DNA of 19,405 bases from an uncultured Bacteroidales bacterium (GTDB taxonomy: Bacteria; Bacteroidota; Bacteroidia; Bacteroidales; P3). The DNA lies in assembly GCA_937906975.1 (NCBI GenBank), contig CALCUN010000101.1:1-19405 (forward strand). Reading direction: 5' to 3'. Below the pieces are notes generated by a model. That model had not been told where the DNA came from. It saw only the letters and a list, made by a program, of their open reading frames with translations, and did no database searches. Shown in pieces: positions 13,829 through 19,405 of this stretch; the stretch's first letter is position 1; each line of letters begins with the position of its first letter. The position numbers and the translations under genes were made by a program.

Positions 13829-14616
13829 TAGCAAACATTATTCAAGGATTACCTTCATTTCAAATAATAGACTTTATAGACATAGCCTTAGTAGCAGTAC
13901 TTTTCTACTACCTTTACAAACTATTAAAAGGCACAAACGCCCTAAATATCTTAATAGGCTTTATTTTAATCTACATAACAAGCAAAGTAGTCAAGTTTCT
14001 TGATATGAAATTGCTAACAGAAATATTAGACAAATTCATTTCCGTTGGAGCGATTGCATTGATTGTCATTTTCCAAAGCGAGATAAGACGATTCCTTATC
14101 CTACTTGGCTCAAATGGATTTTTAGATAAATGGAAAAAAATCATCTTTTGGAAAAACGACAAAGTTGCTAAAAACAATTTAGACTCATCTGCCATTGTTT
14201 TAGCCTGCAACCACCTTTCTCAATCCTACACAGGAGCATTGATTGTTATATGTAAAACCAATCCTTTGGAACAAATAATCCAAACAGGCGATGTATTCTC
14301 CTCTGAAATCAACTCTCAACTATTGGAAACCATATTCTTTAAAAACACACCTTTACATGACGGAGCGGTAATCATAAATGAAAATAAAATTCAAGCAGCA
14401 AGATGTATCCTTCCTGTAAGTAAGAACAACAATATCCCTGCTTCCATGGGATTAAGACACCGTTCTGCAATAGGCATCACAGAACAAACCGATGCAATCT
14501 CGGTAATAGTAAGTGAACAAACAGGAAAAATATCAGTAGTAAAACAAGGCGTTGTAAAACACGCAGTAAGCATTGACGAATTACAAACCTACCTTGACAA
14601 AGAATTTAACTCATAA
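13825..14616 (+). CDS. cdaA: Membrane diadenylate cyclase CdaA (c-di-AMP synthase)
   Basis: Makes cyclic di-AMP from two ATP. Three N-terminal membrane helices lie within residues 15-88 (IDIALVAVLFYYLYKLL, NILIGFILIYITSKVV, VGAIALIVIFQ with SEIRRFL after it). The DisA_N catalytic domain follows, with both signature motifs intact: LHDGAVI (DGA at 179-181) and GLRHRSAIGITEQTDA (RHRSA at 211-215). At 263 residues it is a normal CdaA (also called DacA). The folP-cdaA pair is widespread in Bacteroidetes and this copy uses a 4-base overlap. No c-di-AMP phosphodiesterase or receptor is seen in the window. Its last 28 bases overlap the convergent glycosyltransferase gene. Confidence 0.95.
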   Translation: MIANIIQGLPSFQIIDFIDIALVAVLFYYLYKLLKGTNALNILIGFILIYITSKVVKFLDMKLLTEILDKFISVGAIALIVIFQSEIRRFLILLGSNGFLDKWKKIIFWKNDKVAKNNLDSSAIVLACNHLSQSYTGALIVICKTNPLEQIIQTGDVFSSEINSQLLETIFFKNTPLHDGAVIINENKIQAARCILPVSKNNNIPASMGLRHRSAIGITEQTDAISVIVSEQTGKISVVKQGVVKHAVSIDELQTYLDKEFNS

Positions 14617-15770
14617 AAAATATCCGACAATCTATCACAATTAGTCTTCCAACTATACTGATTATACACATACTCTTTTCCAGCATTTGCTATTTTTCTT
14701 GAAAGACTTTCATCATCTAAAAGTCTTAAAACACAGTCTGCATACTGCTCAGCATTGTTTGCAATCAATATTTCTTCACCATCCTTTGCCTTCAAGGCTT
14801 GATTTGCAAGCGGACTTGTAATACAAGGCACATTCATCGCCATTGCTTCAAGCAATTTATTTTGAAGACCTGTCCCAATCTGCATTGGAGCAATAAAAAT
14901 CTTTGTTTGACAATAATACTCCTTCATATCATCAACCCACCCCGGCATTATAATTCTATCATTAGAGAGTTTCTCCAACCAAGCAGGCACTCCACCTCCT
15001 GCAATAGCAATTCTCACCTGAGGTTTTTGCTTCCAAACAAGAGGCATCACCTCTTTTATCAAATAATGTGCAGCATCAATATTAGGAGCATAACTCATAG
15101 CCCCTGAAAACAACAAATCAAAAGGCTTTTCACTTGGTTGAGGATAATTAAAATAAGACTCCGCCACACCATTTGGAATAATATGAACCTCGTTCTTTCT
15201 TTCGCTTTGCAACAAAGCCCTATCCGATTCTGTGATTATGGTAAGAGCATCAAAACAATCAAACATCTTACTCTCATATCTTGTCAAACGCCTTGCCTCC
15301 ATACTAAACAACACCCTTTCCAAAAAGCCCGATTTATCGGCTCGGCGTTTCATATTCACAGACAAAGTATCCTGAAAATCCAACACCTTCTTCCTCTCTA
15401 TCCCCTTTGCATAAGGAGCCAATCTCACAAATTGGAAATAACACAAATCAATCTTATTCTTTTCAACAAAAGCCTTAAAAGCCTTTTTTGCCTTTTTAGA
15501 ATTGTAATACGCTGTTTGAAATGGTAGTTTTGAAAAGATTGAAAATCCCACTCTCAGCAAACTTGCAAAAAGATTTAATCTCTCAATATGCACTACTTTA
15601 CAATACTTTGCAAGTTCTTCACTTGCCTTTAGCTCTTCGTCCTTATAGTTAAGACAAAAAAGATAAACCTCGTGCTTTTTAGCAAGCTCCTTTATTTGAT
15701 AATAGGCTCTGAGTTTATCGCCTTTCATCAAAGGGAATGGAATCCGTGTTAAAACTACCGCTACTTTCAT
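14589..15770 (-). CDS. Glycosyltransferase, GT-B fold (GT4-like)
   Basis: A 393-residue sugar transferase. The N-terminal Rossmann domain begins MKVAVVLTRIPFPLMKGDKL with the basic GDKLRAYYQIKELAK acceptor-side loop, and contains VLDFQDTLSVNMKRRAD, as in the PEP-CTERM/exosortase-type GT4 group. The C-terminal donor domain has IPNGVAESYF, LLFSGAMSYAPNIDAAHYL, APMQIGTGLQNKLLEAMAMN (the EX7E-type sugar-nucleotide site) and VPCITSPLANQAL. There are no membrane helices. Its start overlaps the stop of the preceding glycosyltransferase by 4 bases, so they are cotranslated. Its 3' end runs 28 bases into the end of cdaA in the opposite direction. Sugar and acceptor are unknown; envelope glycan is inferred from the LptF/G-type neighbour. 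Confidence 0.88.
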   Translation of the reverse strand: MKVAVVLTRIPFPLMKGDKLRAYYQIKELAKKHEVYLFCLNYKDEELKASEELAKYCKVVHIERLNLFASLLRVGFSIFSKLPFQTAYYNSKKAKKAFKAFVEKNKIDLCYFQFVRLAPYAKGIERKKVLDFQDTLSVNMKRRADKSGFLERVLFSMEARRLTRYESKMFDCFDALTIITESDRALLQSERKNEVHIIPNGVAESYFNYPQPSEKPFDLLFSGAMSYAPNIDAAHYLIKEVMPLVWKQKPQVRIAIAGGGVPAWLEKLSNDRIIMPGWVDDMKEYYCQTKIFIAPMQIGTGLQNKLLEAMAMNVPCITSPLANQALKAKDGEEILIANNAEQYADCVLRLLDDESLSRKIANAGKEYVYNQYSWKTNCDRLSDIFYELNSLSR

Positions 15771-16960
15771 AATATTTGTTGATATAGTGCTAACAATTGT
15801 CTAACCACCTCATCATTGCTATACCTCTCTGCAATCAGTTTATAAGCCTCCTGCCCAATCTCCTTACACTTGTCTGGATTTTCCACACAATACTTTATCG
15901 CCTCAGCAAACTCCTCCGCAGTATTTGCAATCAATATATTCTTACCATTTTCATACATTATACCTTCGGCAGCTATCGTTGTAGCAATCACAGTCTTTCC
16001 AATGCTCATCGCCTCTATTATCTTAATTCTTATTCCACTTCCCGAAAGCAAAGGAACAACCATAATCTGTTTACTTGTCATAAAACGAATGCTATCTGCC
16101 ACCTCTCCCACAATATGCACCCCGTCCACATCAGTATTTTTCAACCAATTAGGCATATATCTTCCTGCAAAATAAGCCTCAACCTTAGGAGTTGATTTCC
16201 TAACCTTATCCCAACACTCCTCTAAAAACCATTTTATACCCTGTTCATTAGGGTGCCAATTCATTGACCCTATATGAAAAATAGTATTTGGCTCTTCCAA
16301 CACATCAGAAACTATTTCCGAAGGATTCATTCCAAAAGGAATACCCTTACAAAGCTTTCTCAGTCCAGCGGCTCTAAAAAACTCCGCATCAACCTCCGTT
16401 ACAGGGCTCACAGCATCGTAATCATTTATATGATTCAACTCATAATACTTCAAAGTCATTGCCAAATGCTTTATATACCCACGCTTAAAAGGAGTCTTTG
16501 TAGCCTTGTAAACCCTTTCCCAAATCTTATGCTCAATATTAGGAGCTCTAAGCACTATCTTAGCCTTACTCAATTTACGCATTATAGGCAGATAAGGCGT
16601 AAGAAATACACTCTCCACTTGAATTATGTCAAAATCTTGCTCCTTTAAGATTTGAGCAAGTTTTTTCTTCATATCCTCGTTTATGAAACGCTTTACATGA
16701 TAGCTCTCTCCACAAAGCCAACAAACCAACGCACCAAGTATTTTCACATCTAAATCAACAAACACAGTTTCAAACTGAGTTTTCTCCACATACTCCGCAG
16801 GCAGTTTATCCACCCTACAAGGATGCTTCTTTGAGTGAAAAGACAACACCTTCACCTGATGTCCTGCGTTAATCAACCCCTCTGTTATATAGTGCATTCC
16901 CATAGAACCTCCATCTAATGCAGGAAATGGTGGTTTGTAGCAAAATTGCAGTATTCTCAT
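15767..16960 (-). CDS. Glycosyltransferase, GT-B fold (GT4-like)
   Basis: A 397-residue GT-B glycosyltransferase, paralogous in layout to the next gene. It starts MRILQFCYKPPFPALDGGSM with the glycine-rich GGSMGMHYITEGLINAGHQV acceptor-domain loop. The donor domain has IFHIGSMNWHPNEQGIKWFL, VPLLSGSGIRIKIIEAMSIG (with the conserved Glu) and KTVIATTIAAEGI. The first and last genes around it overlap by ATGA at both ends, so it sits in the middle of a three-gene coupled unit with an LptF/LptG-type permease. That supports a role in building a surface glycan or lipid-linked sugar. Substrates cannot be read from the sequence. Confidence 0.88.
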   Translation of the reverse strand: MRILQFCYKPPFPALDGGSMGMHYITEGLINAGHQVKVLSFHSKKHPCRVDKLPAEYVEKTQFETVFVDLDVKILGALVCWLCGESYHVKRFINEDMKKKLAQILKEQDFDIIQVESVFLTPYLPIMRKLSKAKIVLRAPNIEHKIWERVYKATKTPFKRGYIKHLAMTLKYYELNHINDYDAVSPVTEVDAEFFRAAGLRKLCKGIPFGMNPSEIVSDVLEEPNTIFHIGSMNWHPNEQGIKWFLEECWDKVRKSTPKVEAYFAGRYMPNWLKNTDVDGVHIVGEVADSIRFMTSKQIMVVPLLSGSGIRIKIIEAMSIGKTVIATTIAAEGIMYENGKNILIANTAEEFAEAIKYCVENPDKCKEIGQEAYKLIAERYSNDEVVRQLLALYQQIL

Positions 16961-18375
16961 TTTTTCTTTTTATATATTTTTTTTATTCTTTCTAAAATCT
17001 TATTCATTACCTTAGTCCAACTTTCTGCACTCATAATGCCTGCATCAGTTGTAGCCTTTGTGGTTAAAAACAATCCTATCGGCAAGAATATCAAAGTCGA
17101 AAGCCACATACCTAACCAAATAGGCATCTCTCCCTCTCTTGCAGCATTCTCACCCATTGTCCCAACGATGTAGTAGATAATAAAAGCCAAAGAAGAAACA
17201 ACTATCGGCATTCCTAAACCGCCCTTTCTTATGATAGCACCCAAAGGAGCTCCAATAAAGAAAAGAATCAAACACGCCACCGACAAAGTAAACTTCCTAT
17301 GCAACTCTATTTGATGACGCCTAATCATATCCTCATCACTCTCCAATCGCAAAAGATTAGCATTCATCTCATTGTAAACAAACTCCAACTTATTTGCAGC
17401 CACATTCTCCACCATCTGCCTTTTATCCACATCAAGAGTAGAAAACTGAGAATAAAAATCCTTCTGTAAACAAGGCTCACCAGAGCTTAAAGTAATATTC
17501 TGCTTTGCTAGGCGAGAAATATTTTCCAACGACTCTCTCTGCTTAGCGTGCAAGGTATCTAAATTCCTATTCAAAGCCTTTAAGTCCAACATCTTGTAAT
17601 GCCCCTCATATCTATCCTCATCAGCCTCTTGAAAACCAAAATTAGAAATATCAAATCTTATAATCTGCTCCTTAAAATTCAATCGCATCAAAGGACGCAA
17701 AACAATGTTTTCACCCTCAATGTTCTCATCAAAGGTGTAACCCGAAAACAAACGAAATATCAAAGTATTACCATCTGGCGTTGCATACATCTGACCACTA
17801 TCTGCCAAGGTTACACTCACATTTCCCAAATCCTTTGAATGGTCATAAACAATTATATCCTTCATATTCTTGCCTTCCTTGTCCTTTGAGCCTATCCTAA
17901 TGGTATAATTATCAATTTCAGAATAGAACTGATTAGGCTTTATATTCAAGGTAGGCTTTTTTGTTTTCACCTCATACATAATGGTTTTCAACTTCATATT
18001 TGCCACAGGGATAACCTTATTTGAGAAGAAGAAAGCCATAACCGACAACAAACAAGACAAAATAATAAGCGGACGCAACACCCTCCAAAGAGAAACCCCC
18101 GCAGCCTTCATTGCAACAAGCTCATACTTTTCTCCAAAGCTACCCATTGTCATAATGCTAGCAAGCAAAATAGCCAAAGGCAAAGCCATTGGGACCAATG
18201 TTGCACAAGCGTATGAAACGAGTTCCAAAATAACCTCCCCACCTAATCCTTTCCCTATTATTTGTTCTATTTGCTTCCAAAGAAATTGCAAAAGAAAAAC
18301 AAATAACGACAAGGAGAATGTCATCAACAAAGGTCCTAAATAAGACTTTAAAATTAATTTATCGAGTTTTTTCAC
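16957..18375 (-). CDS. LptF/LptG (YjgP/YjgQ) family permease
   Basis: A 472-residue inner-membrane permease of the family that pulls lipopolysaccharide out of the membrane in the LptBFG complex. N-terminal helices (YLGPLLMTFSLSLFVFLLQF, then VPMALPLAILLASIMTMGSF) are followed by ELVAMKAAGVSLWRVLRPLI, the coupling-helix region typical of the family. A large periplasmic beta-jellyroll region follows (about 130-370), then a C-terminal membrane block (FTLSVACLILFFIGAPLGAI, RKGGLGMPIVVSSLAFIIYY). The start is a GTG at 18375, chosen because it is the only start before MKKLDKLILK-type family sequence. It is only 7 bases after a TATCTTTG box, so the mRNA is nearly leaderless. Whether it is the LptF or LptG partner is unclear. 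Confidence 0.92.
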   Translation of the reverse strand: MKKLDKLILKSYLGPLLMTFSLSLFVFLLQFLWKQIEQIIGKGLGGEVILELVSYACATLVPMALPLAILLASIMTMGSFGEKYELVAMKAAGVSLWRVLRPLIILSCLLSVMAFFFSNKVIPVANMKLKTIMYEVKTKKPTLNIKPNQFYSEIDNYTIRIGSKDKEGKNMKDIIVYDHSKDLGNVSVTLADSGQMYATPDGNTLIFRLFSGYTFDENIEGENIVLRPLMRLNFKEQIIRFDISNFGFQEADEDRYEGHYKMLDLKALNRNLDTLHAKQRESLENISRLAKQNITLSSGEPCLQKDFYSQFSTLDVDKRQMVENVAANKLEFVYNEMNANLLRLESDEDMIRRHQIELHRKFTLSVACLILFFIGAPLGAIIRKGGLGMPIVVSSLAFIIYYIVGTMGENAAREGEMPIWLGMWLSTLIFLPIGLFLTTKATTDAGIMSAESWTKVMNKILERIKKIYKKKK

Positions 18376-18382
18376 AATAATG

Positions 18383-18410
18383 CAAAGATACTAAAACTTT
18401 GCATTACAAA
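18383..18410 (-). promoter_or_regulatory. Promoter of the permease-glycosyltransferase unit, inside an inverted repeat
   Basis: The minus strand has TATCTTTG (18390-18383), a perfect -7 box 7 bases from the GTG start. A TTTG (18410-18407) lies 16 bases further upstream, a little close. A perfect 8-bp inverted repeat (ATGCAAAG at 18380-18387, CTTTGCAT at 18397-18404) covers the -7 box and spacer, so it could be an operator. Confidence 0.65.
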
Positions 18411-18471
18411 AAAAATTCTTTGATTTAAAATTTTAAACCTAAGAAAAAAATAATTTTTCCTAAGAAAAAAA

Positions 18472-18552
18472 ATTCCGCCATTGGAACAGTAGTGTTCGCC
18501 ATAGGGACGAAAGTGTTCCAATGATGAACACAAGTGTTCCACAGTGGAACGC
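18472..18552. repeat. 21-bp-periodic array of alternating inverted GAACAC/GTGTTC hexamers
   Basis: GTGTTC occurs at 18492, 18513 and 18534, exactly 21 bases apart. The opposite hexamer (GAACAC or variants) starts at 18484, 18505, 18526 and 18547, also 21 apart. Unit 3 is a perfect palindrome, GAACAC-AA-GTGTTC (18526-18539); units 1 and 2 are degenerate. A partial earlier unit shares TTCCGCCAT-like sequence (18473-18481). It lies about 60 bases upstream of the permease promoter. All frames give 7-residue pseudo-repeats, which I take as a by-product, not a gene. Confidence 0.85.
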
Positions 18553-18640
18553 ATATAATAAATAATAATAAAATATAATAAATATATACTAAAGAAAAAA
18601 AATAAAAATAAAAAGTTAATAAATTACACATATCAATTTT
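18553..18640. other. Featureless AT-rich stretch
   Basis: Almost pure A/T sequence with short AATA/TAAA runs. No ORF with support, no hairpin terminator and no promoter that I would defend. Confidence 0.6.
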
Positions 18641-19260
18641 ATTTTATCTTTTTCGTTAAACAAAAACGGGCCGTCGGTCACGTAGCACCCGGGCTTGTTG
18701 CGCAGCTCGGTCACGTCAGGATTATCCGAAGCCTTGAACAGATAAAAGGGCTCGCCTGCAGGCGCAGACAGATCTGCCTTCAGGGGCACAGCCCAGATCT
18801 CACCGTCCCCTACCTGCACCCATTCATGGCAAAACACCATGTAGGGCACGCCGTTCTCTACCCAAAACGTTCCGTCAAGGCATTCCCAGTCGGGGGGTGT
18901 AATGGGCTCCTTTGAAACAGGCTGAAAACGGCCGTCGGGGGTGTCGCACACCAAAATTTGAGTGGCACGGTGCCGAGTCGCGCTCTTAAAGCTGACAAAC
19001 AGATAGTATTTGCCGTTGTACTTATGCATTTCGGGCGCCCAATAGTCGCGGTCAGCCCAAAATCCGATCTCCTCACCGCTGAAGATCACCTTTCCTTCAC
19101 TGAAATGCTCCAGATCCTCGGTCCTGTATACCGTCAGCGAGGGCGCGGTCGAAAGACTTCCCTCCTTGCACGCGGTAGTACCGTACATATAATAGCATCC
19201 GTTCTCGGTATCCGTCAAAATGAACGGATCTCGAATACGGATATCTTCTCTTTTAAGCAT
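18616..19260 (-). CDS. Glycoside hydrolase family 43-type protein, 3'-truncated
   Basis: About 200 residues of a five-bladed beta-propeller glycosidase of the arabinanase/xylosidase (GH43) type. The start MLKREDIRIRDPFIL places Asp11 as the likely catalytic base. WAPEMHKYNGKYYLFVS (74-90) is the classic blade signature. CLDGTFWVENGVPYMVFCHE gives Asp129 (pKa modulator) and Glu146 (acid). No signal peptide is present, so a cytoplasmic enzyme acting on imported oligosaccharides is likely. GC-rich codons, a strong AGGTGA ribosome site and a sigma70-type promoter point to a Firmicutes host, unlike the flanking Bacteroidota block. The last ~12 residues lie across the junction and are probably not native. 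Confidence 0.82.
   Translation of the reverse strand: MLKREDIRIRDPFILTDTENGCYYMYGTTACKEGSLSTAPSLTVYRTEDLEHFSEGKVIFSGEEIGFWADRDYWAPEMHKYNGKYYLFVSFKSATRHRATQILVCDTPDGRFQPVSKEPITPPDWECLDGTFWVENGVPYMVFCHEWVQVGDGEIWAVPLKADLSAPAGEPFYLFKASDNPDVTELRNKPGCYVTDGPFLFNEKDKIKLICVIY
18640..18662. other. Composition break inside a GH43 gene
   Basis: GC-rich coding sequence of the GH43 gene stops within about 20 bases (after DGPFLF) and gives way to very AT-rich DNA. The reading frame limps on for about a dozen residues (NEKDKIKLICVIY) to a TAA at 18616. The enzyme fold needs roughly another 100 or more residues, so the gene is cut here. Confidence 0.75.
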
Positions 19261-19285
19261 ATCGTCACCTCGTTGGTTTTTTATA

Positions 19286-19313
19286 ATTATATCATATTTT
19301 TGAGATTTTTCAA
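19286..19313 (-). promoter_or_regulatory. Sigma70-type promoter of the GH43 gene
   Basis: On the minus strand, TTGAAA (19313-19308), a 16-base spacer and TATAAT (19291-19286) lie about 25 bases before the ATG. A good AGGTGA ribosome site comes between them. This promoter style differs from the TAnnTTTG type in the rest of the window. Confidence 0.8.
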
Positions 19314-19316
19314 GTA

Positions 19317-19346
19317 GAAAAGCGGCAAAACCGAAGATTTTGCCGC
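19317..19346 (-). terminator. Intrinsic terminator between the upstream gene and GH43
   Basis: A perfect 9-bp stem (GCGGCAAAA at 19322-19330 with TTTTGCCGC at 19338-19346, 7-base loop) is followed on the minus strand by TTTTC. It lies 8 bases after the stop of the partial upstream gene and ends that transcript before the GH43 promoter. Confidence 0.8.
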
Positions 19347-19353
19347 CGTATAT

Positions 19354-19405
19354 TCACATTACCCACTCCATCGAGTCGGCGCGGACATAGTCGCTCTTCT
19401 TCAGA
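19354..19405 (-). CDS. C-terminal end of an unidentified gene
   Basis: The minus strand is open from the window edge to a TGA at 19356-19354 and reads LKKSDYVRADSMEWVM at the end. GC-rich codons match the GH43 gene, and a terminator follows 8 bases later, which makes a real gene end likely. Sixteen residues are too few to name a family. A carbohydrate-utilization neighbour of GH43 is only a guess. Confidence 0.6.
   Translation of the reverse strand, partial: LKKSDYVRADSMEWVM

Noticed and set aside
15138..15527. 129-residue plus-strand frame opposite the first glycosyltransferase
   Set aside because: Antisense to a gene with intact GT-B motifs, no start signal, no recognisable domain.
18472..18552. 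CRISPR array
   Set aside because: The period is only 21 bases with no unique spacers between identical repeats, and no cas genes are present.
18425..18631. Open minus-strand frames through the 21-bp array giving 7-residue repeats (WNT- or EHxCS-like)
   Set aside because: A 21-base DNA period gives 7-residue repeats in every frame; several frames are open and none has a good start or upstream signal, so DNA-level repetition explains it.
1..19405. tRNA, rRNA, transposase or integrase genes
   Set aside because: Looked for on both strands; no cloverleaf-like or rRNA-like sequence and no IS or integrase proteins were found, so no mobile element is called at the joins.

Overview
The window reads as a mosaic of at least four pieces rather than one natural locus. 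Base composition, codon use, promoter style and gene integrity change abruptly at about 2473-2540, 3755-3778 and 18640-18662. Two of these breaks cut a gene: infB, the essential translation factor IF2, and a GH43 glycoside hydrolase. The simplest reading is a chimeric metagenomic assembly from gut-type bacteria. A real rearrangement cannot be excluded from sequence alone.

Block 1 (1-~2500) is GC-rich and resembles Prevotella/Bacteroidales. It holds the C-terminus of the fumarate reductase/succinate dehydrogenase flavoprotein, the complete iron-sulfur subunit, an intrinsic terminator, and a uracil-DNA-glycosylase-superfamily gene behind a Bacteroidetes -7 box. Block 2 (~2539-~3755) is very AT-rich and resembles gut phage or prophage. 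It has four tightly packed small minus-strand genes, the largest with a Cys/His/Asp arrangement like a papain-like cysteine peptidase.

Block 3 (~3778-~18640) is a coherent AT-rich Bacteroidota chromosome segment with TTTG/TAnnTTTG promoters. On the minus strand it carries ruvX-def-TPR lipoprotein, then rimP-nusA-infB (infB cut after about 300 codons), and a CoA-transferase/hydrolase. A plus-strand exported nitroreductase follows. Next is a minus-strand unit of DUF1599, DoxX/MauE-like protein and Dpp-type ABC permease, joined by 1- and 4-nt overlaps. Divergent from it is folP-cdaA (pterin pathway and c-di-AMP synthesis, 4-nt overlap). The block closes with a minus-strand unit of an LptF/LptG-type permease and two GT-B glycosyltransferases, all joined by ATGA overlaps, which suggests surface glycan or lipid export and assembly. 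Upstream of that unit lies a striking 21-bp-periodic array of alternating inverted hexamers.

Block 4 (~18660-19405) is GC-rich and Firmicutes-like, with a sigma70-type promoter and a strong Shine-Dalgarno. It holds a GH43 gene truncated at its 3' side by the junction, and the last codons of an upstream gene followed by a terminator.

I did not find a convincing new defence or mobile system. The most unexplained pieces are the 21-bp array, the phage-like small-gene cassette and the terminator-like leader of the rimP-nusA operon.
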